DNA of 64,000 nt, taken from assembly GCA_016704425.1 (NCBI GenBank), contig JADJAC010000011.1:310001-374000 (forward strand), given 5' to 3'. Source of the DNA: Sphingomonadales bacterium. GTDB lineage: Bacteria; Pseudomonadota; Alphaproteobacteria; Sphingomonadales; Sphingomonadaceae. Positions within the stretch are counted from its first letter, which is position 1; every line of letters starts with the position of its first letter. The notes beneath the pieces were generated by a model. That model searched no databases, had not been told where the DNA came from, and saw only the letters and a list, made by a program, of their open reading frames with translations. The position numbers and the translations under genes are program-made. This document shows positions 24,083-32,095 of this stretch, piece after piece.

Positions 24083-26492
24083 TGTGATGCGGCGCGTAGT
24101 CGGTGTGATCAGCCCCGATCCTGACGCCAGCGGGCCACGAAAGCTCCGCGCGGTGCGCAACAGCTATGACGCGATTGGGCGGTTGGTGAAGGTTGAAACG
24201 GGTACGGTCAACAGCCTGTCCGATGCCGACTGGGCAGCTTTTGTCGCGCTGCAGAGCGAAGACACCGAATTTGATCTGCTGGATCACAAGGTGAAGGTGA
24301 CGAGAAAGGGCGGCGGCACGACCTTTGCCGTGACCCAGATGAGCTATGACGCAGCGGGTCGCCTGCAATGCACCGCAGTCCGCATGGACCCCGCGCAATG
24401 GGCCACTCAAACCGACGCCTGCACCCCGCAGCTGACTGGTCCCAATGGCCCGGATCGGGTCACCAAACTCGTTTACAACGCGGCAAGTGAAGTGATCAAA
24501 ACCCAGCAGGCGGTGGGCACGGCTGATGCGGCGGATGAGGAGACCAACACATATACCGCCAATGGCAAGCTCGCGAGCGTCACCGATGGCGAGAACAATA
24601 CGACGACACTTGAATATGACGGGCATGACCGGCTCGCCAAGACGCGCTATCCGGTGCCGACGCAGGGCGCCCTGGCAAGTTCGACGACCGACTATGAGGG
24701 ACTGTCCTATGATGCGAACGGCAACGTCACCCAGCGCCGCTTGCGCGACGGGCAGCTCATCAACTCGACCTTCGATGCACTCAACCGGGTGACGCTGAAA
24801 GACTTGCCCTCCCCCGAGGTGGACGTGTCCTACAGCTACGACTTGCTGAATCATGTGCTCACTGCCACACAGGGGAGCGCCGTCAGCCAGGCCTATGACG
24901 CGCTTGGCCGGATGACCTCAGAAACCACCCCGTTGGGCACGATGGGCTACATATACGATGCTGCAAGCAGACGCATCCGGACGACCTGGCCCGATGCGTT
25001 TTTTGTGACGCAGGATTTTGACACAACCGGCAATGTGACCGCGATCCGCGAGAATGGCGTGGCGTCCGGCGTGGGTGTGCTTGCGACCTACACCTATGAC
25101 GATCTGGGTAAGCGCAAGACAATCACGCGCGGCAACGGGGCAGTGACCAACTACGCGTATGATGCCGTCTCGCGACTGACGAGCCTTGGCCAGGACATGA
25201 TCGGCACGCCTTCGGACATCACAGCGACGCTGACCTATAACCCGGCGAGCCAAATCGCGAGCTACACCCGCGACAATGACAGTTACAAATGGAACGGGCA
25301 TTACAACGTTAACCGCGCCTATACGGTGAACGGCCTCAACCAGCTCACCACCGCTGGCGCGACAGCGCTTGGCTATGACCTTCGCGGCAACCTCACAAGT
25401 TCGGGTGCGAACCTCTACAGCTATACCGCTGAGAACCGCATGATAACAGGGCCCGCTGGCGCGACGCTCACCTATGACGCAACCGGGCGGCTCGCACAGA
25501 GCGTGGGTGCAGGCCTCACCACACGCTTTGGCTATGTCGGGACTCGGCTCACGGGCGAGTACAACGCACCTGGCACGCTCTTGCGCCGCTATGTGCACGG
25601 CCCCGGCGAAGATGATCCGGTGGTCTGGTACGAAGGCGCTGGCACAACCGACAGACGCTGGCTGCACAGTGATGAGCGCGGGAGCATCATCGCGGTCTCG
25701 AACAGTGCGGGCAGCGTGACCGCCTTAAATGCCTATGATGAATATGGCATCCCTGCGGCGACGAACATGGGCCGATTCGGATACACCGGGCAGGCCTGGC
25801 TGCCAGAGGTCGGCCTCAATTACTACAAGGCCCGGATGTACTCGCCGACCTTGGGCCGGTTCATGCAAACCGATCCCGTCGGCTACAAGGACGGGATCAA
25901 CTGGTATGCGTATGTCGCAAATGATCCGGTCAATCGGAGTGATCCCACCGGACTTTATCAATGCGATGGAACCAAGTCCGAGTGCGGGGCTGTTAGCAAG
26001 GCGCTCAACACGGTAAGGGATGCTGTTGCATCAGGCAAACTCAGCAAATCCGAAGTGAGGACTTTGAATGGAGTTTTGAAAACGTGGGGTGCCGAAGGAA
26101 AGAAAAACGGGGTCGTTGTCACTTTCAGGACCGGCGCTGAAATTAACAAACTGGCGGGTAGACCGGCGACAGCCGTCACCGCGTGGTCAGACAAATACAA
26201 ATCGGCAGTTGTTGTTTTGCCTCACAGCTTCGGGACTTTGTATAATGGGCAAGCAGCCAATCCGATGGCAGGGGGAATCCGGCATCCAGATCGCTTCTCG
26301 CCGCAAGACGAGCGTGGAAATGTCGTTGCGCACGAAGGGCGCCATGCTCAGGATCAATTACGCGCAGGCGGATATGCCGGAACAAGTGACGCGAACGCTG
26401 AAAGGCGCGGCTATGAAGCCGGTAGAGCCGTAAATCGCGCCAATGGCACTCTTCCCGCTCGCGATTTGTATGGGCCGGATCAGGATGACTAA
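24015..26492 (+). CDS. Second Rhs/YD-repeat protein, C-terminal half with HEGRH tip
   Basis: The continuation of the same gene in another frame; real similarity starts near 24,062. It holds many YD repeats (YDAIGRLVKVETG, YDGHDRLAKTRYP, YDALGRMTSETTP), the core end LGRFMQTDPVGYKDGINWYAY and NDPVNRSDPTGL, then a tip of about 180 residues. The tip carries NVVAHEGRHAQDQLRAGGYAG, with an HExxH-like metal motif (HEGRH) and a downstream glutamate in NAERRGYEAGR, suggesting a zinc metallopeptidase-type toxin. Without the N-half it has no signal peptide and no good start, so it is probably inactive as it stands. Confidence 0.85.
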   Translation: MMALCRQPQPIPMIADTTRWRYDVMRRVVGVISPDPDASGPRKLRAVRNSYDAIGRLVKVETGTVNSLSDADWAAFVALQSEDTEFDLLDHKVKVTRKGGGTTFAVTQMSYDAAGRLQCTAVRMDPAQWATQTDACTPQLTGPNGPDRVTKLVYNAASEVIKTQQAVGTADAADEETNTYTANGKLASVTDGENNTTTLEYDGHDRLAKTRYPVPTQGALASSTTDYEGLSYDANGNVTQRRLRDGQLINSTFDALNRVTLKDLPSPEVDVSYSYDLLNHVLTATQGSAVSQAYDALGRMTSETTPLGTMGYIYDAASRRIRTTWPDAFFVTQDFDTTGNVTAIRENGVASGVGVLATYTYDDLGKRKTITRGNGAVTNYAYDAVSRLTSLGQDMIGTPSDITATLTYNPASQIASYTRDNDSYKWNGHYNVNRAYTVNGLNQLTTAGATALGYDLRGNLTSSGANLYSYTAENRMITGPAGATLTYDATGRLAQSVGAGLTTRFGYVGTRLTGEYNAPGTLLRRYVHGPGEDDPVVWYEGAGTTDRRWLHSDERGSIIAVSNSAGSVTALNAYDEYGIPAATNMGRFGYTGQAWLPEVGLNYYKARMYSPTLGRFMQTDPVGYKDGINWYAYVANDPVNRSDPTGLYQCDGTKSECGAVSKALNTVRDAVASGKLSKSEVRTLNGVLKTWGAEGKKNGVVVTFRTGAEINKLAGRPATAVTAWSDKYKSAVVVLPHSFGTLYNGQAANPMAGGIRHPDRFSPQDERGNVVAHEGRHAQDQLRAGGYAGTSDANAERRGYEAGRAVNRANGTLPARDLYGPDQDD

Positions 26493-26979
26493 TGACTCTA
26501 ACAAGCTACTCAACGCGTCGGAACGGATGATGCAAAAGTTGGCGAGCCATAAGGTCTTAGTGTGGGCTGCTGCCCTTACGGTCGGGTTCTTGATCGTCTT
26601 TTTGTATTGGCTGCGTCCGGTGCAATTACCAAAGCAATGTGCGTTTGTGACGCGAGGTTGGACGCAGCCAAGTGATGGTCGTTCGGCCTTTCGCCCGCTT
26701 GTGGTGGTGAAGGTCTCAAAAGGCTCTATACTGTGGAACGACACCGCTGTTGATCGCGGAAGACTCGAGGAGCTTGCTTCACAAAGTAGCGCGCTGGACC
26801 CAGCCCCGGTCATTGTCTTTGAACCGCAACCCGACTCTGGCGACTGCGAAACCGAGCAGGAAGTTCAAGGACTAATCGACAAGGCGGCATCATGCGAGAC
26901 CAGCAAACTGTGCGGATTAGGCACCCAAGAGGAATGGAAGGCCGCGCCGCCACTCAAACTGAAAAACGGCATTGAGTGA
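26485..26979 (+). CDS. Single-helix ExbD-like membrane protein, putative Rhs immunity
   Basis: A 164-residue protein starting at the ATG at 26485, which overlaps the Rhs stop (ATGACTAA), so the two are coupled. One membrane helix (about residues 25-45, VWAAALTVGFLIVFLYWL) is followed by a periplasmic domain with VVVKVSKGSILWNDTAVDRGRLEELASQ and APVIVFEP, laid out like the ExbD/TolR periplasmic fold. Four cysteines near the C-terminus may form disulfides. The position after the toxin tip and the periplasmic domain suggest an immunity protein acting against a toxin outside the cytoplasm. That role is inferred, not shown. Confidence 0.65.
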   Translation: MTNDSNKLLNASERMMQKLASHKVLVWAAALTVGFLIVFLYWLRPVQLPKQCAFVTRGWTQPSDGRSAFRPLVVVKVSKGSILWNDTAVDRGRLEELASQSSALDPAPVIVFEPQPDSGDCETEQEVQGLIDKAASCETSKLCGLGTQEEWKAAPPLKLKNGIE

Positions 26980-27181
26980 AGGCAAGATAGAGGCAGAGTG
27001 TCCTTTTTGAACGCTCCTGCTTGGCCCGGTCGTCCCAAGAGTGTCGGGGCGGTGGCAGTGCCGTGTTGAAAGGCCCCCCAAATTTTAGACACTCCCCGGC
27101 CTTAGTTTTCGATGCTTGAGTACCCGAGTTGTCACCAGCTGGCACAAACTGCCTCCTTGGAAATGGGCGGGCACCTGTGAA

Positions 27182-27226
27182 ACTATAAAAGCGCAAGGCT
27201 GCTAATGGCCTTGCGCTTTGTATAGT
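27182..27226. other. Long inverted repeat ending at a start codon
   Basis: A hairpin with a 12-bp perfect inner stem, AAAGCGCAAGGC (27188-27199) against GCCTTGCGCTTT (27208-27219), extended by ACTATA/TATAGT arms at 27182-27187 and 27221-27226. The loop is about eight bases. The ATG of the XRE gene is the next base. It could be a terminator for the upstream transcript, an operator for the XRE protein, or an RNA structure controlling translation. No long T run follows. Confidence 0.6.
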
Positions 27227-27589
27227 ATGCAAGAACCAATTCACCCTACCGTCCGCCAATTGCGGCGGCGGTATGGATTAACGCAGGACGATGTGGCAAC
27301 GCTTTTGGGGAGCAGGTGCCGCAAATCAATTGCCAAACTCGAATCCGGTGATCGAGTCCCGCATATGGGGGAAGCGGTGCTCCTGTCGTGGCTTTTCGAG
27401 ACCCCGCCGGAAACCCTCTTCCCCGGCGTGTATCTAACCACGAGAGAGCATTTCCGGTCAAACATGGACAAACTCTTGGCGCGCGCGGCGGCCGAGACAG
27501 GCAGCCTGGACAGTGACCGGCTCATCTGCCTCAGGCGCGCGATCGCCACCTTTGAAATGGAGGATAACCTTGCTCCGCTTGGCGTATGA
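27227..27589 (+). CDS. XRE-family helix-turn-helix protein
   Basis: A 120-residue protein with an N-terminal HTH (about residues 7-60): HPTVRQLRRRYGLTQDDVATLL, then RKSIAKLESGDRVPHMGEAV. The C-terminal half is helical (LLARAAAETGSLDSDRLICLRRAIATFE). I see no ribosome-binding site because the inverted repeat ends directly at the ATG, so translation may be leaderless or controlled by that hairpin. Its stop overlaps the RuvC-like gene by four bases, so the pair form a two-gene cassette. Confidence 0.8.
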   Translation: MQEPIHPTVRQLRRRYGLTQDDVATLLGSRCRKSIAKLESGDRVPHMGEAVLLSWLFETPPETLFPGVYLTTREHFRSNMDKLLARAAAETGSLDSDRLICLRRAIATFEMEDNLAPLGV

Positions 27590-28095
27590 ACGGCCAACGA
27601 AAACACCGCTGCGTGCTGGCGCTGCACCTCAGCGCGCGCGGCCTTGCCTTTTGCGTCTTCGATGCCCCCGGATCGCTCCATGACTGGGGTTTGAAGCGCG
27701 TCGAAACAGGCAACCAGAGAGCGGGGATCCTGGCCATCGTCGGCCACCTGTTCCAGCGCTTTGCGCCCGATAGCGTTGTGATCGAAGACGTGGCGGCACT
27801 TGGCGCGCGACGATCAAACAAGACACGCAGCCTGTACAATGAGATCGAGCGGCTCTGCGACGAACAGGCGATCGATGTCTTCTCCTACCCCTGGGAAGCC
27901 GTGTTCAAGGTGTTCGCGGATTGCCGTCCGGAAAGCCGGCACGACATTGCCATTGCAATCGCCATGATGCTACCGATGATCAAGCGGCGGCTCCCGCCCA
28001 AACGGCATAGCTGGTTGCCCCAAGATCCGCGCCAGGCGCTGTTCGACGCCGCAGCCCTTGGTATCACGCACTATACGACGCATCCTGCACCCTAA
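27586..28095 (+). CDS. RuvC-fold (RNase H-like) protein
   Basis: A 169-residue protein of an alphaproteobacterial family related in layout to RuvC nucleases. It opens CVLALHLSARGLAFCVFDAPG, where a His stands in place of the first RuvC aspartate, continues with PDSVVIEDVA (second acidic position), RHDIAIAIAMMLP, and ends DPRQALFDAAALGITHY with the last acidic residues. The altered first position seems normal for this family from memory, so activity is uncertain. It is coupled to the XRE gene (ATGA) and followed by a terminator. A role in DNA processing or control of a mobile element is plausible but unproven. Confidence 0.65.
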   Translation: MNGQRKHRCVLALHLSARGLAFCVFDAPGSLHDWGLKRVETGNQRAGILAIVGHLFQRFAPDSVVIEDVAALGARRSNKTRSLYNEIERLCDEQAIDVFSYPWEAVFKVFADCRPESRHDIAIAIAMMLPMIKRRLPPKRHSWLPQDPRQALFDAAALGITHYTTHPAP

Positions 28096-28100
28096 CCGAT

Positions 28101-28134
28101 GAAGGCGCCCGGAATTGCCGGGCGCTTTCATTTG
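28101..28134 (+). terminator. Rho-independent terminator after the RuvC-like gene
   Basis: The stem GCGCCCGG (28105-28112) pairs with CCGGGCGC (28118-28125) around a five-base loop, followed by TTTCATTT. It lies ten bases after the stop at 28095 and fits the end of the two-gene cassette. Confidence 0.75.
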
Positions 28135-28267
28135 TCGATGCAGGCCATGGTCGTCCCGACGTTTTGATACGTCCGGTTCTTTCAGACTGTCCTAAATTGG
28201 TGACAGCCCATCTTGAATTGTCCGGCATCCGGGAATGCAGCGCCGAGCGCGGATCGCGTTCAGGCAG

Positions 28268-28693
28268 CTATTTCCGCTTGCTGTGCTTGTCGGGCTTGCG
28301 GCCCAGACCGATCTTCACCGCCAGGCTGCGGCGCTGCTCGGCATAGTTCGGCGCCACCATCGGATAATCCGCAGGCAGGCCCCATTTGGCACGATACTCG
28401 TCCGGCGTGAGGCCATAGCAGGTCATCAGGTGGCGCTTCAGCATCTTCAGTTTCTTGCCGTCATCAAGGCAGACGATGTAGTCCGGCTTGACCGAGGCGC
28501 GGATTGAGACAGCAGGCTCTGCGCGCACTTCGGGCGCTGACGCGGGTCCGCCCAGTCCGACCAGCGCGCTATGCACATTGGCAATGAGTGTCGGAATATC
28601 CGAGACTGCTACGCTGTTGTTGCTGACATGTGCCGCGACAATATCGGCGGTCAGCGTAATGATTGTCTCTGTCGTATCGTTGGAATCTGTCAT
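28268..28693 (-). CDS. MucR/Ros-family transcriptional regulator
   Basis: A 141-residue regulator starting at the ATG at 28693, which has AGAAGG upstream; the longer open frame before it is not needed. The Ros/MucR domain is clear: DYIVCLDDGKKLKMLKRHLM, LTPDEYRAKWGLPADYPMV and NYAEQRRSLAVKIGLGRK. The prokaryotic zinc finger normally uses Cys-Asp-His-His; here the ligands are Cys75, Asp78, His88 and Cys92, so the last histidine is replaced by cysteine. MucR proteins bind AT-rich DNA as H-NS-like silencers and often sit on islands and plasmids. Confidence 0.92.
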   Translation of the reverse strand: MTDSNDTTETIITLTADIVAAHVSNNSVAVSDIPTLIANVHSALVGLGGPASAPEVRAEPAVSIRASVKPDYIVCLDDGKKLKMLKRHLMTCYGLTPDEYRAKWGLPADYPMVAPNYAEQRRSLAVKIGLGRKPDKHSKRK

Positions 28694-28842
28694 GTTTGCC
28701 CTTCTCGCGTTTGGCGTCGCATTGAGTTGCGCGCCTTTATGGTTAACGACCATAGCGCGAATAGAGCGTATTGGAAGCCAGTGACTGGCCGCCGCCAAGT
28801 GTTCCGCGTTGACTGTCAGTGTAGTGTCAACTTCAAGCGCGT

Positions 28843-29811
28843 CTAAGTCTTGCCAATGTTGAGCGGCGATAGCCCTCCTCGTATCCAGTTGCCCATGAGA
28901 AGTCTGGGCTCGGGGCAGGGCGGCCGAAACACCGCCCCAAAATCCACCCAACTCTGAAACAGCATGAAGGCGTTGCCTTCTGGGTATTGTCTCCCAACAA
29001 ACTCAATCATTCGCTCCATCCGCCGCTGATCGGACAGCACGTTCAGCACCAACAGCGGCGCGGTGAGATTGAGGTGATCGCGATAGGGCCCACCCGCTAC
29101 ATAAGCTTCATATTGCAACAGATTCCGCTCGAAGCTCTTCCGGTTCCAGTTGTTCGACGTGGTGGGTTCCGTGGCACGGTCGGCCTCAACCGCAAAGAAG
29201 CGGAAGCGGTCGCCTTGGTCGGTATGGTATCGCAGGCCAAAGAGAGCGTCCGGGATCAAATCCTTCACCATTGTGCGCTTGGCATCTGGATCAACAATGG
29301 TGACCGGATATCGCAGCTCTGCATCGGCTCGCACGAGAATGACGGATTGCGGAATGTATGAGATGTCGGCGCGCTTCATGCAGCCCAGTTCGATGGATGC
29401 GGTGATGCAACTGGTCATGAAGCGATGGAGCCATGGTCCCGATGGTGCGGTGTGCTTGCCGGAGTCCATACCGCTTCGCTTCAGCGCGAGCCACCCGGCT
29501 GGCGCCAGATCATGGACAAGCTGGTTGTAACGGCTGTCGAGGGTGCGGAACTGTTGCGGCGGGCGGATCAGATATTGCCCGCCATCTGGCGTGTTGTCCT
29601 CATGGAACAGGTCGGTCAGCCGTTCGCGGGCGCGCTTCGCGTTGGCATGGCTGTCCTTGGTGTATTCAAGGAGGAACGAACTCGGCAATGGCCCATGTTC
29701 TGCCAGGGCGGCAAACCACAGCAAGTCGCGCGCGGTTGCAGTGATCCGCTTGCCGGTCGGTTGTGCCATAAGGCGTTGGCGGCGCCCGAGCTGATCGGTA
29801 GTTCGGTTCAT
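28843..29811 (-). CDS. Replication-relaxation family protein
   Basis: A 322-residue protein starting at the ATG at 29811 (MNRTTDQLGRRQRLM). An N-terminal winged-helix region (TARDLLWFAALAEHGPLPSSF) is followed by a nuclease-like fold with LIPDALFGLRY and FRFFAVEADRATEP, the wording of the replication-relaxation family found on plasmids and conjugative elements. It probably takes part in DNA processing for transfer or replication; its reaction is not established. It lies 149 bp from the MucR gene in the same direction and belongs to the conjugation-related part of the island with the coupling ATPase. Confidence 0.75.
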   Translation of the reverse strand: MNRTTDQLGRRQRLMAQPTGKRITATARDLLWFAALAEHGPLPSSFLLEYTKDSHANAKRARERLTDLFHEDNTPDGGQYLIRPPQQFRTLDSRYNQLVHDLAPAGWLALKRSGMDSGKHTAPSGPWLHRFMTSCITASIELGCMKRADISYIPQSVILVRADAELRYPVTIVDPDAKRTMVKDLIPDALFGLRYHTDQGDRFRFFAVEADRATEPTTSNNWNRKSFERNLLQYEAYVAGGPYRDHLNLTAPLLVLNVLSDQRRMERMIEFVGRQYPEGNAFMLFQSWVDFGAVFRPPCPEPRLLMGNWIRGGLSPLNIGKT

Positions 29812-30007
29812 GGATGGACCCACACACGGCGAGGGGGCGCACTCTATGAAGCCGCGGTGGGCCTGTAACCGTGCGGCATGATCTGGTATTTGACACGATG
29901 ATCCGTGGCGCGCTGCCATGAGCATGCAATAAATATTTGTATATCAGCCGCTCGCAAATGGTGCTCGTCTCGGTTTCGTTATGCCCGCGGAGCGGGATCA
30001 CGGGCAA

Positions 30008-30292
30008 CTAGCGGGCAGGCGGCTTGAATGTCGTTGAACCGCCGCTTGGGGAACGCCAATCGGCAAATGCTTCGTCGAGCACCTGGTGCGGGTCACAGCC
30101 GATCGTGGCGCAGATACGGACGAAGTCCACCACATCAAGACGCAAGTCACCCTTCTCGAACTTTGAAATATAGGCCTGCGAGCGTCCCGTGCGATCGGCA
30201 ACGTCGCTTTGCCGTAGCCCTGCTGCAAGCCGGTCACGCTTGAGGATATCGCGCAACCGTCGATGCTCGGGAGAGTATATTTCAGTCCGCAT
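30008..30292 (-). CDS. XRE-family HTH regulator
   Basis: A 94-residue repressor-like protein: RRLRDILKRDRLAAGLRQSDVADRTGRSQAYISKFEKGDLRLDVV is a complete helix-turn-helix of the XRE/Cro type, followed by a short helical tail (RICATIGCDPHQVLDEAFADW). It faces away from a region with repeated GGAATAT sites, which are good candidates for its operator. It is the likely local switch for this segment of the island. Confidence 0.88.
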   Translation of the reverse strand: MRTEIYSPEHRRLRDILKRDRLAAGLRQSDVADRTGRSQAYISKFEKGDLRLDVVDFVRICATIGCDPHQVLDEAFADWRSPSGGSTTFKPPAR

Positions 30293-30327
30293 CGTGCCGG
30301 TCGCTTTCCAGTCCGGCCCGGATTGTA

Positions 30328-30376
30328 AATTCCGCTTGGAATATATTCCGAACAGTTATATGCGAATCGGAATATG
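30328..30376. promoter_or_regulatory. Cluster of GGAATAT sites upstream of the XRE gene
   Basis: A perfect 12-bp palindrome GGAATATATTCC at 30338-30349, with a half site AATTCC at 30328-30333 and a further GGAATAT at 30369-30375. The spacing of about ten and twenty bases places the sites on similar helix faces. They sit 36-84 bp from the start of the XRE gene and inside a likely divergent promoter region, as expected of an autoregulated operator. Confidence 0.5.
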
Positions 30377-30586
30377 TTGGCGCGAGTGAGCAGGCAGGGG
30401 CGGTCGGGCTTCCATCGTGCGGACGCGCCGAGTCATGTGGGGGAATGGCAATGAGAATCACGTTGGCGGCGGTCGGTGGACAACTAGCGACTGGGCCAAG
30501 CCAATTGCCCGAACGCATTGACCGTGTCCGGGCGGCACTCTGCCAGCACATCGGCGGCGCGATACACAACGAAGAGGGAGACATTC

Positions 30587-31011
30587 ATGAGCTTTTTCGA
30601 CAAGCTGCGTGGTAATACGGCCAGCAATCTCTCTCCCCACAGCGCGATGCTCTTGGCCTGCATCACCATGATTGCCGCGGATGGCCATGTGGATGACGAC
30701 GAGATGGCGATCATCCACCGGATCGATGCGGGCGAAAGCCCGGCCAACTTCAATGAGGCTGTGCGGGTCTGGAAGCAGGTGGGGCGTTCGCTTGATTGCG
30801 TTGCTGTCGTGACCCCATGCTGAACCCCGCCCAGCGCAGATTCACGCTCGCCAACCTGGTTGATATCGCCATGGCAGACGGGAACCTTGAAGGAGCCGAA
30901 ATGCAGCTCCTGGAGGAGTATCTCGCAGCCTTTGAACTTGACGAGGCGTTCGTGAATGCGCTGGCCGAGGTCATCGCGATCAAGAATGACCGTTCCCCGT
31001 TCTTATCCTGA
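30587..31011 (+). pseudogene. TerB-family protein gene with a single-base frameshift
   Basis: The first part starts at the ATG at 30587 after GAGGGAG (MSFFDKLRGNTASNL, ACITMIAADGHVDDDEMAII) and the second continues in another frame (MLNPAQRRFTLANLVDIAMADGNLEGAEMQLLEEY). Both are parts of one TerB-like domain, each with its acidic metal-binding motif. The frames meet at about 30,815-30,822, where GTGACCCCATG would read through if one more C were present. A real deletion or a sequencing slip in the C run would both explain it. TerB-like proteins are linked to tellurite and phage-related stress functions. Confidence 0.75.
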
Positions 31012-31023
31012 AGGAGGCCGCCC

Positions 31024-31200
31024 ATGCCCGGCACAGTGATCGAAACCATCTATGGCAAGCGTCACAAATACGAGATCAGGAAGTCCGAAGGCGGCTTCCT
31101 CTCGTCGAGCACCTTCAGCATCTATCGTGACGGTTCGCACTGGAAGGGCAGCTACGATTCCCTTTCGAAGGCAGTTGAAGTCGCCAAGGCGGCAGGCTGA
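31024..31200 (+). CDS. Small conserved-looking protein, 58 residues
   Basis: The ATG at 31024 follows GAAGGAGG. The product begins MPGTVIETIYGKRHKYEIRK and contains FSIYRDGSHWKGSYDSLSKA, a beta-rich layout with no membrane segment. I do not recognise a named family. It lies 12 bp after the TerB-like gene and 38 bp before a membrane-protein gene, all in the same direction, so it belongs to a small operon. Confidence 0.7.
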   Translation: MPGTVIETIYGKRHKYEIRKSEGGFLSSSTFSIYRDGSHWKGSYDSLSKAVEVAKAAG

Positions 31201-31238
31201 GCTTTGCCTTCCTCTCCAACAACAACGAAGGAACCCTT

Positions 31239-31643
31239 ATGAGCGACTTTCGCTTGTCCGACCTCAACCGGGTCTATTGGCCAGCGACAGCAAAGCTTGC
31301 GGTAGCGCGTGGGTGTGCGGCTGGGTGCGTCCTGGCCCTTTTGGGGCTGGTGATGTCGCCCACTTCGAGCGAGGCACCGGTGGTTCTGCTGTTTCCGCTC
31401 ATCGTTGCAGTGGTTTCGCTGCCGCTGAGCCTGGCATTGCGGCTTGGCGCTTATGTCTCTTCGTTCATTCCGCTCATTGGCGGTTTTGTGGCCTTGACCT
31501 GCCTGCTCTTCGGCGCACTCCTCACCACGATTGGCGATCCGATTGTCTATCTGGTCAACCGACAGTGGCCGCAGCTGCTTGACATCGCGGATTTCAAATT
31601 CTTCAATCTCGACACGCTGATCCTGATCTTCCACCCGGAATGA
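31239..31643 (+). CDS. Small polytopic membrane protein
   Basis: A 134-residue protein with three hydrophobic stretches (CAAGCVLALLGLVMSP, APVVLLFPLIVAVVSLPLSL, LIGGFVALTCLLFGALLTTI). A GAAGGAAC site precedes the ATG. No family is recognised. Its stop overlaps the next gene by four bases, so the two are translationally coupled and probably work together at the inner membrane. Confidence 0.75.
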   Translation: MSDFRLSDLNRVYWPATAKLAVARGCAAGCVLALLGLVMSPTSSEAPVVLLFPLIVAVVSLPLSLALRLGAYVSSFIPLIGGFVALTCLLFGALLTTIGDPIVYLVNRQWPQLLDIADFKFFNLDTLILIFHPE

Positions 31644-31999
31644 CGGTACGCTTGAGGATTGGTGATTTCGCGTTCGACGATCATCGCATCAATCTGGGCG
31701 GCCGAACGATCGCGACCCGTGACATTGTGTCGATTGCAATCCAGAGGCGCACCTCGGCTGCACTGCTGACCTATGGATTGATCAGCCTGTTGCTGTTTGC
31801 CGCCACAATCAAGGTGCACTCATTTGTGGGAAATTTGGCCGGTGCTTGCCTTGCGGCGGCGGCTCTTCTTGGTGCACGATATGAATGGCAGCATCCTTAT
31901 GTCCTTGTCCTCAATATATACCAGCTCGGGACGTTCGAAGTGGTTGGTTTCCCAAAGTCCTCGCTTCCAAAACTTGTTCGCTTCGCAGAATCGGTCTGA
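31640..31999 (+). CDS. Small membrane protein, DUF6232-like layout
   Basis: A 119-residue protein with an N-terminal beta-rich part (RIGDFAFDDHRINLGGRTIATRDIVSIAIQ), two hydrophobic helices in the middle (LLTYGLISLLLFAATIKV, LAGACLAAAALLGARYE) and a C-terminal strand region (LVLNIYQLGTFEVVGF). That order is like small DUF6232-type proteins, which I suggest only tentatively. It is the last gene of the plus-strand block that starts with the TerB-like gene. Confidence 0.65.
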   Translation: MTVRLRIGDFAFDDHRINLGGRTIATRDIVSIAIQRRTSAALLTYGLISLLLFAATIKVHSFVGNLAGACLAAAALLGARYEWQHPYVLVLNIYQLGTFEVVGFPKSSLPKLVRFAESV

Positions 32000-32095
32000 G
32001 GATTGGTCGACGCTGCATGGCCGGGATCGTTTTGCGAAACACACGGTCAACATTGGCCACGTTCGAAGACTATGCGCGAGCCGAATATTCTCCCG

